NCBI GenBank assembly: GCA_964647745.1
Contig: CAZYJG010000076.1
Location: 1-6,568, forward strand
Source: Thiopontia sp964647745
GTDB lineage: Bacteria; Pseudomonadota; Gammaproteobacteria; GCF-002020875
Direction of reading: 5' to 3'
Length of the DNA: 6,568 nucleotides
The notes below the pieces were generated by a model that saw nothing but the letters and a program-made list of their open reading frames with translations, did no database searches and was not told the origin of the DNA. This document shows positions 1-6,203 of the stretch, piece after piece. Made by a program: the position numbers and the translations under genes. Numbering within the stretch: the first letter of the stretch is position 1; each line of letters opens with the position of its first letter.

Positions 1-282
1 GACTTTGTCGGCTGGTACCTCAACCGGACCCACCGCAGCCTGCAGCTCTCCAGAACAGATGGCTACCACCTCTACCTTGCCTATCATGAGGGGCACCGTG
101 GCTTCCTGAGTGAGGCCTACAAGAGACATCCACGCCTGATGGAGGTGGCAACCAGGGTCAGGGAGACACAGCAGCGTTACCGCCAGCAGATCAGGCAGTG
201 CAGGTCAGAGATTGGTTCCGAAAAAAAGAGAGAGAAACGGTTCACCCTGAAGATCAATGAGGGGTTGCCTGAGCGAGAGTAG
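1..282 (+). CDS. Transglycosylase SLT-like protein, C-terminal part (5' end outside window)
   Basis: Frame 1 is open from the first base to TAG at 280-282, giving 93 residues of a C-terminus. The stretch with YLAYHEG (fragment residues 25-31), preceded by an FVGWYLNRTH segment and followed by a basic helix ending in QQIRQC, resembles the C-terminal half of small gammaproteobacterial lipoproteins annotated as transglycosylase SLT-domain proteins. These are thought to cleave peptidoglycan glycan strands in the periplasm. The signal or lipoprotein signal and the catalytic glutamate region lie mostly outside the window, so activity cannot be judged. After QIRQC there is a lysine- and arginine-rich tail of about 26 residues (RSEIGSEKKREKR and on), coded by A-rich DNA unlike the rest. 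From memory, relatives end near the QC. The gene converges on the glutaredoxin gene with 20 bases between stops. Family assignment is by pattern recognition only. Confidence 0.6.
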   Translation, partial: DFVGWYLNRTHRSLQLSRTDGYHLYLAYHEGHRGFLSEAYKRHPRLMEVATRVRETQQRYRQQIRQCRSEIGSEKKREKRFTLKINEGLPERE

Positions 283-300
283 GGCTACCTCTCAACAGGC
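267..300. terminator. Possible hairpin between two convergent genes
   Basis: GCCTG at 267-271 can pair with CAGGC at 296-300. Inside it, AGAG (276-279) can pair with CTCT (289-292), and TA (280-281) with TA (286-287), with C288 bulged. The structure covers the stop codon of the upstream gene and sits just before the glutaredoxin stop, which is where a bidirectional terminator would be useful. No T-tract follows on either strand, so it is not a canonical intrinsic terminator and may be chance. Confidence 0.25.
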
Positions 301-302
301 CT

Positions 303-557
303 CTAGCGGATCCCCTCCAGCTCTCCATCCATATGGGCCTCAGTCAGTTCATCAAGGCCGCCGATATGGTCATCTCCCAGAAAGATCTGTGGAACCGTAC
401 GTGCGTTGTTGGTCCGCTTCAGCATCTCCTTCAGCCCCTTCTGTGACTGATCGACACGCACCTCGGTGTACGAGATCCCCCACTTGGTGAGCAGCTGTTT
501 CGATTTGTCGCAGCGGGGGCAGGTTCCGGTGCTGTAGATTTTTATTTTTCTGGCCAT
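303..557 (-). CDS. grxC: Glutaredoxin, GrxC (Grx3) type
   Basis: This 84-residue cytosolic glutaredoxin has the size of bacterial Grx3. It is expected to reduce protein disulfides and glutathione mixed disulfides using glutathione. The thioredoxin fold is recognisable: a beta strand KIKIYST, the active site C13-P-R-C16, then helix DKSKQLL, the cis-proline segment T54-V55-P56 with QIF, and the glutathione-binding GG-x-D at residues 66-69 (GGLDEL). The motif is CPRC where Grx3 proteins normally have CPYC. The ATG at 555-557 is preceded by AAGGA (complement of 568-572) at 10 bases. A good promoter lies just upstream (589-617, same strand). The gene is divergent from pepN and convergent with the transglycosylase-like gene, so it is probably monocistronic. 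A NrdH-like or other small redoxin is less likely given the GG-x-D motif. Confidence 0.9.
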   Translation of the reverse strand: MARKIKIYSTGTCPRCDKSKQLLTKWGISYTEVRVDQSQKGLKEMLKRTNNARTVPQIFLGDDHIGGLDELTEAHMDGELEGIR

Positions 558-588
558 TGGGTGGTTTTCCTTTCTTGGTGAATGCGGG

Positions 589-617
589 ATGATAGGCTGA
601 TTGCCGGAAGTCGTAAA
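589..617 (-). promoter_or_regulatory. Sigma-70-like promoter for the glutaredoxin gene
   Basis: Read on the - strand, TTTACG (complement of 612-617) is followed after exactly 17 bases by TATCAT (complement of 589-594). These match the -35 consensus at 4 of 6 and the -10 consensus at 5 of 6. Transcription would start near 582 and give a leader of about 25 bases before the glutaredoxin ATG, with the ribosome site inside it. The -35 box ends 2 bases from the pepN ribosome-binding site. Confidence 0.5.
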
Positions 618-618
618 C

Positions 619-622
619 AGGA
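619..622 (+). promoter_or_regulatory. Ribosome-binding site that decides the pepN start
   Basis: AGGA sits 7 bases before the ATG at 630. The earlier in-frame ATG at 582 has no comparable site, and the extra 16 residues it would add do not resemble the start of aminopeptidase N. Confidence 0.7.
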
Positions 623-629
623 ATCCCCA

Positions 630-3251
630 ATGACCTCATCAACCGTGAACCCAACACCACAGACCACCTGGCTCAGAGAGTATGCCCCCCCCAACCATCT
701 GGTCCCAGAGGTTCGTCTCTTCTTCGATCTTGGTGAGGAGGAGACCCGGGTCAGGGCGAGCCTGAAGGTTGAGGCCAATCCGGTTGGTCTGCCCGATGCC
801 CCACTACTGCTCAATGGAGGGGATCAGGAGCTGGTCTCACTCCACCTCGATGGTGTAGCGCTGCGAGAGGAGCAGTACCAGCGTGAGGGAGAGACCCTGA
901 CCATTCCAAATGTTCCGGACCAGTTCATCCTGCAGATGGAGACCCGACTCCATCCCGAGAAGAACACCTCGCTTGAGGGGCTCTACCGTTCCGGCCCCAT
1001 CTTCTGTACCCAGTGTGAGGCAGAGGGGTTTCGCAAGATCATCTTCTTCCCGGACCGCCCCGATGTGATGTCAACATTCAGTGTCACCATTGCCGCCGAC
1101 CCAACAACCTGTCCGGTGATGCTCTCCAACGGCAACCAGACGGCCCATAGTGGCTATCCGGATGGGCGCCACTGGATCACCTGGGAGGATCCTTTTCCAA
1201 AACCGGCCTACCTCTTTGCGCTGGTGGCAGGTGATCTAAAGGGGATTCAGGACCGTTTCCAGACCGCCTCCGGGCGAGAGGTGACCCTGCGGATCTTTAC
1301 CGAGGCGCACAATATCGACAAGTGCGACCATGCAATGGCCTCGCTGGTGCGCTCAATGGAGTGGGATGAGAGGGTCTATGGGCGTGAGTATGATCTGGAC
1401 CTCTTCAATATTGTTGCTGTTGATGATTTCAATATGGGGGCGATGGAGAACAAGAGCCTTAATATCTTCAACTCCAGGTTTGTGCTGGCAAAGCCGGAGA
1501 CGGCGACCGACACCGACTACATCAATATCGAGGGGGTGATCGGCCATGAGTATTTTCACAACTGGACCGGCAACCGCATTACCTGTCGGGACTGGTTTCA
1601 GCTCAGTCTCAAGGAGGGGTTGACCGTTTTTCGGGACCAGGAGTTTACCGCAGACTGCAACTCCCGTGCGGTCAAGCGGATCCAGGATGTGAGGCTGTTG
1701 AGAAATGCCCAGTTTGCCGAGGATGCCGGCCCCATGGCCCACCCCGTCCGCCCCGACCACTATATCGAGATCAGCAACTTCTACACCGTTACCGTCTACG
1801 AGAAGGGGGCCGAGGTGGTGCGGATGCAGTATACCCTGCTCGGTCCCGAGCAGTATCGGAGGGGGATGGGTCTCTACTTTGAGCGCCATGACGGGGAGGC
1901 GGTAACCGTTGAGGCGTTTGTCCGCTGCATGGAGGAGGCCTCGGGCCGCAGCCTGGATCAGTTCATGAACTGGTACTGGCAGAAGGGGACACCGGAGCTG
2001 GAGGCAGCGTGGAGTCACGATGCGGAGTCTGAAATGCTCTCACTGACGCTGCGCCAAAACCCCCCGAAATCGCTCACCGAGGAGGAGCGCTCAACCTGGC
2101 AGCCGCTCCATATTCCGGTTGCGGTTGGGGTGCTATCAGCTGATGGGAGGGATCTGTTGCCGGAACAGACACGCCTTCTTGAGCTCCGGGAGCCAGTTGA
2201 ACACTATGCCTTCAGGGAGATCCCCGCAGGTTCGGTCCCCTCCATTCTGCGTGGATTCACCGCACCGGTGCTGTTGCAGACAGCCCACACCAGGGAGGAG
2301 AAGCAGTTCCTGATGGCGCACGACAGTGATCCATTCAACCGCTGGGAGGCGGGTCAGCAGATTGCCGAGTCACTGCTGTTGGCGCAGATTGAGGTGCACC
2401 GGCAGGGCGGTGCAGTGGCTGTGGATGGGGGCTGGCTTGATGCAGTGGGCAAGATCCTCGATAGCGCAGTGGCGGATCCGGCCCTGACGACTGAGGCACT
2501 GATCCTGCCCACCGAACGCTGGCTTGCAGAGCGGATGGATGTGGTCGATGTTGAGGCGATCCATGCAGCTCGTGAGTCTTTCATCCGTGCCATTGCCGAG
2601 CGCTTCCAGCAACAGATGGTAGAGCTCTATCAGCAGCTCAGTCGGGAGGAGCCGGCAGGCCGTGCCCTGCGCAACCAGCTGCTGGCCCTGTTGATGAGGC
2701 TGCAGAGTGAGGAGATGACTGCCCTGGCCTCCAGGCAGCTGGAGCAGGCCCGCAACATGACCGAAGAGATGGGGGCACTCTCCGCACTGGAGCAGGTGGA
2801 GGGAGAGGTGCGTGATCATGCACTGGAGCGCTTCTACCGGAAGTGGCAGGGGGAGCGGTTGGTGATCGACAAGTGGTTTGCGCTGCAGGCCGGCTCCCAG
2901 CTGCCTGGAACCATCAGTCGTGTTGAGGCACTGCTGGACCATCCCGATTTCGAGATCACCAACCCCAACCGGGTTCGCTCCCTGGTAGGTCTCTTTGCAC
3001 ACGGCAATCAGCTCCATTTCCATGATGCCAGTGGTGACGGATACCGGATCCTGGGGGATCAGGTGTTGAGGCTGGACCCACTCAACCCACAGGTGGCCGC
3101 CCGCATGGTTGGGGCATTCAATCAGTGGAGACGTTTTGATGAGGGGCGCCAAGAGAAGATCGAGGCACAGCTGCAGCGGATTATCGGCAGTGACGGGCTC
3201 TCACAGGATGTCTACGAGATTGTCTCCAGAAACCTGGCGATGAGGGGGTGA
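630..3251 (+). CDS. pepN: Aminopeptidase N (M1 family zinc alanyl aminopeptidase)
   Basis: This 873-residue cytosolic zinc metallopeptidase removes N-terminal residues from peptides, with broad specificity, and takes part in late protein turnover. E. coli PepN has 870 residues and the match is recognisable from end to end. Visible landmarks: LEGLYRSG and CTQCEAEGF (residues 116-134; E130 in the substrate N-terminus pocket), the exopeptidase motif GAMEN (270-274), zinc motif H306-E-Y-F-H310 with third ligand E329 in LKEGLTVFRDQEF, and the transition-state tyrosine Y390 in NFYTVTVYEKG. The C-terminal helical domain is complete, with NMTEEMGALSAL (709-720), DKWFALQA and TNPNRVRSLVGLFA (777-790). 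ATG 630 was chosen over in-frame ATG 582 because AGGA lies 7 bases upstream and the resulting N-terminus fits the family. The gene is divergent from the glutaredoxin gene, and its stop is 6 bases from the glmS stop. No convincing promoter was seen; it may lie inside the glutaredoxin gene. Confidence 0.97.
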   Translation: MTSSTVNPTPQTTWLREYAPPNHLVPEVRLFFDLGEEETRVRASLKVEANPVGLPDAPLLLNGGDQELVSLHLDGVALREEQYQREGETLTIPNVPDQFILQMETRLHPEKNTSLEGLYRSGPIFCTQCEAEGFRKIIFFPDRPDVMSTFSVTIAADPTTCPVMLSNGNQTAHSGYPDGRHWITWEDPFPKPAYLFALVAGDLKGIQDRFQTASGREVTLRIFTEAHNIDKCDHAMASLVRSMEWDERVYGREYDLDLFNIVAVDDFNMGAMENKSLNIFNSRFVLAKPETATDTDYINIEGVIGHEYFHNWTGNRITCRDWFQLSLKEGLTVFRDQEFTADCNSRAVKRIQDVRLLRNAQFAEDAGPMAHPVRPDHYIEISNFYTVTVYEKGAEVVRMQYTLLGPEQYRRGMGLYFERHDGEAVTVEAFVRCMEEASGRSLDQFMNWYWQKGTPELEAAWSHDAESEMLSLTLRQNPPKSLTEEERSTWQPLHIPVAVGVLSADGRDLLPEQTRLLELREPVEHYAFREIPAGSVPSILRGFTAPVLLQTAHTREEKQFLMAHDSDPFNRWEAGQQIAESLLLAQIEVHRQGGAVAVDGGWLDAVGKILDSAVADPALTTEALILPTERWLAERMDVVDVEAIHAARESFIRAIAERFQQQMVELYQQLSREEPAGRALRNQLLALLMRLQSEEMTALASRQLEQARNMTEEMGALSALEQVEGEVRDHALERFYRKWQGERLVIDKWFALQAGSQLPGTISRVEALLDHPDFEITNPNRVRSLVGLFAHGNQLHFHDASGDGYRILGDQVLRLDPLNPQVAARMVGAFNQWRRFDEGRQEKIEAQLQRIIGSDGLSQDVYEIVSRNLAMRG

Positions 3252-3257
3252 TCCCGG

Positions 3258-5096
3258 CTATTCCACGGTAACCGATTTGGCCAGATTGCGGGGCTGATCC
3301 ACATCGGTCCCCTTGATCAGGGCAACATGGTAGGCCAGCAGTTGCAGTGGAACAGTAAAGAGGATGGGTGCGGTAAAGTAGCTGGCGGGCTCGGTGATGG
3401 CGAGGGTATGGATCCTGTCGCCCCCCTCAAAGTGGGATTCCATATCGGTAAAGACAAAGAGCTCACCGTTGCGGGCCCGGACCTCCTCCAGGTTGGAGCG
3501 CAGCTTCTCCATCAGGACGTCTGACGGGGCAACAGCCACAATTGGCATCTTCTCATCGACAAGGGCCAGTGGCCCATGTTTCAGCTCACCGGCAGGGTAG
3601 GCCTCGGCATGGATGTAGGAGATCTCCTTGAGCTTCAGGCTCCCCTCCATGGCAATTGGGTACATCCGGTTGCGCCCCAGGAAGAGGGCATGTTCCTTCT
3701 CTGCAAAGTGGTGTGCCATCTCCTGGATGGGTTCGTCACTGAGCAGAACCTGCTCAATCTGGCGAGGCAGTTTGCGCAGCGCCTCCACAATCTCCCTCTC
3801 CTCATCCTCAGGCAGGATTGACTGCTCCCGCCCAATCGCCAGAACCAGCAGCAGTAGCGCCACCAGCTGGGTGGTGAAGGCCTTGGTGGAGGCGACCCCG
3901 ATCTCGGGACCGGCATGGGTCAGCAGTACCAGGGCGGACTCGCGAACCAGTGAACTCTCCGCCACATTGCAGATGGCGAGGGTCTGGTTGAAGCCCAGTC
4001 TCTTGACCTCGGCCAGTGCAGCCAGGGTGTCGGCAGTCTCACCGGACTGGGAGAGGGTGACGGTCAGTGTCCCATCCAGCAGCACCGGCTTGCGGTAGCG
4101 GAACTCACTGGCGATCTCGACAGCACAGGGGATCCCGAGGGTGCGCTCAAACCAGTAGCGTGCCACCATTCCGGCATGGTAGCTGGTACCGCAGGCGAGA
4201 ATCTGAACCTGTCGGGTATCCCGGAAGATGGTGGCCGCCTCATGGCCGAAAATACCATCCATTACCTGGCTGTTGTGGAGGCGCCCCTCCAGGGTCTCCG
4301 CAATGGCGTTGGGCTGTTCGTAGATCTCCTTGATCATGTAGTGGTCGTAGGGGCCAAGATCGGTGGAGTCGGAAGAGAGGTTGGAGGTGTGGATCGGGCG
4401 CTCTACCCGATCCCCGTTCTGATCACTGATTACAACTGAGTCATGGCGGATCTCTGCAAGGTCTCCATCCTCAAGGTAGATAAACCGGTTGGTAAAGGGG
4501 AGTAGTGCGGAGCTGTCGGAGGCGATGAAATTTTCCCCATCACCAAGCCCGATAACCAGCGGGCTACCGAGACGGGTTGTAACCAGGAGGTCAGGATCGA
4601 TGGGGCTGATCACCCCCAGGGCATAGGCCCCCTCAAGATCCCGGGTGCTGCTGCGAACCGCGCCGGTGAGCTGCTCTCCCTGTTGCAGATAGAGCTCGAT
4701 CTGGTGAGCGATGGTCTCGGTGTCGGTGTCGGAGGTGAATTGAAACCCCTGGCTGGTCTGCCGCTCCCGAAGTGCCTTGTGGTTCTCGATGATGCCGTTG
4801 TGGACAACCGCCACCCGGTTGTTGGCGATATGGGGGTGTGCATTGTTGGGGGAGGGGATTCCATGGGTTGCCCAGCGGGTATGGGCGATGCCGACCATCC
4901 CGCTCAGGGTGCACTGCTCAACCGCCCCCTCCAGTGTGGCCACCTTGCCCAGCTCCCGTACCCGCTGGATCCGATTCCCACTATCCAGTACCGCAATACC
5001 GGCGGAATCATAGCCGCGATACTCCAGCCGCCTCAGCCCCTCCAGCAGTATGGGTGCTGTATCTCTGCCTGCAATTGCACCGACAATTCCGCACAC
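3258..5096 (-). CDS. glmS: Glutamine-fructose-6-phosphate aminotransferase (isomerizing)
   Basis: This cytosolic enzyme makes glucosamine-6-phosphate from fructose-6-phosphate and glutamine. It is the committing step toward UDP-N-acetylglucosamine, peptidoglycan and lipopolysaccharide. It has 612 residues against 609 in E. coli. Domain order: N-terminal class II glutaminase with nucleophile C2 in MCGIVGA, RRLEYRGYDSAG, HTRWATHG (72-79), HNGIIEN (99-105) and SDTDTE; then two SIS domains with CGTSYHAG (302-309), SQSGETADT (349-357) and VASTKAFTTQ (401-410); then the isomerase residues E491, H507 and K607, and the C-terminal LAKSVTVE. The start codon is GTG. It is fixed by the rule that the catalytic cysteine must follow the initiator, and by AAGGA 9 bases upstream. 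glmU, its usual neighbour in many gammaproteobacteria, is not adjacent. No upstream glmS ribozyme was recognised, and it is not expected in this group. Confidence 0.98.
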   Translation of the reverse strand: MCGIVGAIAGRDTAPILLEGLRRLEYRGYDSAGIAVLDSGNRIQRVRELGKVATLEGAVEQCTLSGMVGIAHTRWATHGIPSPNNAHPHIANNRVAVVHNGIIENHKALRERQTSQGFQFTSDTDTETIAHQIELYLQQGEQLTGAVRSSTRDLEGAYALGVISPIDPDLLVTTRLGSPLVIGLGDGENFIASDSSALLPFTNRFIYLEDGDLAEIRHDSVVISDQNGDRVERPIHTSNLSSDSTDLGPYDHYMIKEIYEQPNAIAETLEGRLHNSQVMDGIFGHEAATIFRDTRQVQILACGTSYHAGMVARYWFERTLGIPCAVEIASEFRYRKPVLLDGTLTVTLSQSGETADTLAALAEVKRLGFNQTLAICNVAESSLVRESALVLLTHAGPEIGVASTKAFTTQLVALLLLVLAIGREQSILPEDEEREIVEALRKLPRQIEQVLLSDEPIQEMAHHFAEKEHALFLGRNRMYPIAMEGSLKLKEISYIHAEAYPAGELKHGPLALVDEKMPIVAVAPSDVLMEKLRSNLEEVRARNGELFVFTDMESHFEGGDRIHTLAITEPASYFTAPILFTVPLQLLAYHVALIKGTDVDQPRNLAKSVTVE

Positions 5097-5105
5097 AGTA
5101 ATCGA

Positions 5106-5110
5106 TCCTT
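5106..5110 (-). promoter_or_regulatory. Ribosome-binding site for the GTG start of glmS
   Basis: AAGGA on the - strand lies 9 bases before the GTG codon at 5094-5096. Together with the cysteine as second codon it settles the non-ATG start. Confidence 0.7.
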
Positions 5111-5130
5111 GATGTTGTTATTCTTTCGGT

Positions 5131-5153
5131 TGATTCTGAGTCTTTCTGATTCT
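5131..5153. repeat. Direct repeat TGATTCT in the divergent intergenic region
   Basis: TGATTCT occurs at 5131-5137 and again at 5147-5153, a 16-base period. The two copies overlap the -10 box and the spacer of the candidate glmS promoter, so they could be an operator half-site pair. Two 7-mers are weak evidence. Confidence 0.3.
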
Positions 5154-5161
5154 CAAGACAA
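5133..5161 (-). promoter_or_regulatory. Candidate glmS promoter
   Basis: On the - strand TTGTCT (complement of 5156-5161) is followed after 17 bases by CAGAAT (complement of 5133-5138). Each box matches the sigma-70 consensus at 4 of 6. Transcription would begin near 5126, giving a leader of about 30 bases. It is the best-spaced candidate found for glmS, but the match is moderate. Confidence 0.3.
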
Positions 5162-5171
5162 GATGTTTCTC

Positions 5172-5188
5172 TGTAACGAAATATTACA
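5172..5188. promoter_or_regulatory. Inverted repeat TGTAA-N7-TTACA, possible operator
   Basis: A perfect 5-base dyad with a 7-base A/T-rich centre sits in the middle of the glmS / GDCCVxC divergent region. The geometry is typical of a helix-turn-helix dimer site. Its left arm overlaps a weak + strand -10-like TGTAAC (5172-5177), which has TTCTCA (5150-5155) 16 bases upstream. The regulator is unknown. Confidence 0.3.
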
Positions 5189-5190
5189 CG

Positions 5191-5229
5191 GGACGGTCTC
5201 CTCACCCCTTGTACGCAGGAGAGTGGTCC
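5191..5229 (+). promoter_or_regulatory. Imperfect hairpin in the leader of the GDCCVxC gene
   Basis: GGAC (5191-5194) pairs with GTCC (5226-5229), and TCTCCT (5197-5202) pairs with AGGAGA (5217-5222). They are separated by a small GG/GTG internal loop and enclose a 14-base loop. It lies 34 bases before the ATG at 5264. No T-tract follows, so it looks more like a leader structure or operator than a terminator. No known riboswitch class was recognised. Confidence 0.3.
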
Positions 5230-5263
5230 ATTAGAGTGCAAGTTACTGTCAGTGGAGTGAGAT

Positions 5264-5491
5264 ATGGAGATTGAGTACCGTTCCGTTATTACCTGTCCCT
5301 ATTGTGGGCACAAGAAGGAGGAGCAGATGCCCACTGATGCATGCCAGTGGTTCTACGAGTGTGACTCTTGTGGGGAGATCCTCAAGCCACTGCCTGGGGA
5401 CTGCTGCGTCTTCTGCTCCTATGGAAGCGTCCCCTGTCCACCGATTCAGCTGCAGGGTGGAGAGGATGGTCAGAACGGTTGTGGATGTTGA
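5264..5491 (+). CDS. Small GDCCVxC-motif cysteine-rich protein (cysteine form of a seleno-protein family)
   Basis: This 75-residue protein has 11 cysteines and no signal peptide or membrane segment. A zinc-ribbon-like pair, C11-P-Y-C14 and C33-D-S-C36, precedes the signature GDCCVFCSYG (residues 45-54) followed by SVPCPP. The signature matches the family named GDCCVxC domain-containing (seleno)protein, in which some members carry selenocysteine at the last position of the motif. Here that residue is C51, an ordinary TGC codon at 5414-5416. The biochemical function is unknown; the paired thiols suggest redox or metal binding. The C-terminus ends in NGCGC just before TGA. The ATG at 5264 has GGAG 6 bases upstream (5254-5257). 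It is the first gene of a three-gene + strand run, 34 bases before the rhodanese gene, and divergent from glmS. Confidence 0.85.
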   Translation: MEIEYRSVITCPYCGHKKEEQMPTDACQWFYECDSCGEILKPLPGDCCVFCSYGSVPCPPIQLQGGEDGQNGCGC

Positions 5492-5525
5492 GAGAGGGGT
5501 AGCAGATTTGGAGCGTAATTTGAGA

Positions 5526-6158
5526 ATGGTCACAGAGAGAGCCTTCATCGGGATATTTCTGATCCTCGCCACTGGGGTCTCCCAGGCTCAAGTCAACATC
5601 ACCAGGAGCCTCCACTCCTTTGAGGTGGATCATGGGGAAGAGACCATTGTGGTTCAGCGCAATCAGGACAGCAGTGCGGTGGTAACGGGGACCTTTGCCC
5701 GTGCCGCCCGCCCCTGTCCCCCATTCTGTGTACAGCCGATGGAGGCTGTGCCCCGTGTTGAGACCATCGGGATCCGTGAGCTGGTCGGTTTTATGCAGAC
5801 TGAGCTTGCGGTAGGAGAGGGTGCATTGATTGATGCCCGTACCCCGGACTGGCATGCAAAGGGGACCATTCCTGGGTCGGTCAATCTCCCCTATACCCAG
5901 CTTAACCGCCGGGCCGGTGCCACGGAGCTTGATATCGCCGATGTTCTGGAGCGCCTTGGTGCCACAGAGAGTGGAGAGGGGTGGGACTTCTCGGAGGCGA
6001 TGCAGCTGGTACTCTGGTGCAACGGAAACTGGTGCGGACAATCCCCGGCCGCGATTCGGGGTCTGCTGGCTGAGGGGTATCCGGCAGAGCGGATCCGCTA
6101 CTTTCGTGGCGGGCTGGAGGACTGGGTTCAGTATGGGATGACAGTGGTTGTCCCCTGA
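5526..6158 (+). CDS. Exported rhodanese-like domain protein
   Basis: This 210-residue protein has a probable signal peptide: hydrophobic residues 7-18, then SQA with cleavage likely after A21, so it should act in the periplasm. A region with C64-P-P-F-C68 precedes a single rhodanese domain (about residues 78-208). The domain shows the ALIDARTPDWHAKGTIPGSVN core (100-120), the strand-loop LVLWC165 with NGNWC170-GQS, and the terminal YFRGGLEDW (192-200). Rhodaneses move sulfane sulfur through a cysteine persulfide. Here C165 sits at the usual strand end, but the loop is longer than the canonical CxxGxR[S/T] and has a second cysteine, so catalysis is not assured. ATG 5526 gives a sensible signal peptide with GGAG 12 bases upstream. 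TTG 5508, with AGGGG 8 bases upstream, is a real alternative adding 6 residues. The reading frame stays open back to 5271 but there overlaps the preceding gene. Confidence 0.85.
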   Translation: MVTERAFIGIFLILATGVSQAQVNITRSLHSFEVDHGEETIVVQRNQDSSAVVTGTFARAARPCPPFCVQPMEAVPRVETIGIRELVGFMQTELAVGEGALIDARTPDWHAKGTIPGSVNLPYTQLNRRAGATELDIADVLERLGATESGEGWDFSEAMQLVLWCNGNWCGQSPAAIRGLLAEGYPAERIRYFRGGLEDWVQYGMTVVVP

Positions 6159-6190
6159 TGGTTGAGAGTTGGTAATTAGACAGGTTCGAC

Positions 6191-6196
6191 AAGGAG
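6191..6196 (+). promoter_or_regulatory. Strong ribosome-binding site of the DUF302 gene
   Basis: AAGGAG lies 7 bases before the ATG at 6204, the closest match to the consensus in the window. It argues that the third gene of the run is well translated. An out-of-frame ATG at 6197 is too close to the site to compete. Confidence 0.7.
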
Positions 6197-6203
6197 ATGA
6201 ACA

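Noticed and set aside
582..629. Earlier in-frame ATG 582 for pepN
   Set aside because: It has no ribosome-binding site and the extra residues are not family-like; ATG 630 has AGGA at 7 bases.
2370..3152. Open frames antisense to pepN here and at 1353-2018
   Set aside because: They mirror the codon bias of pepN, show no motif, and have no plausible start site.
3383..3402. Possible terminator-like or mobile-element repeats near the glmS 3' end
   Set aside because: No inverted repeat with a T-tract and no terminal repeats or target duplications could be found.
4707..4735. Short tandem CGGTGT repeats inside glmS
   Set aside because: They encode the conserved SDTDTE segment of the glutaminase domain, so the repeat follows from the protein sequence.
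5489..5518. TGA at the end of the GDCCVxC gene as a selenocysteine codon, extending 8 residues to TAA at 5516-5518
   Set aside because: The known selenocysteine position of the family is inside the motif, not here. No SECIS-like stem-loop is evident just after the TGA, and the added residues look unrelated to anything.
5271..5525. Upstream extension of the rhodanese reading frame back to ATG 5271
   Set aside because: It overlaps the GDCCVxC gene in another frame, shows no domain or signal, and would bury the signal peptide inside the protein.
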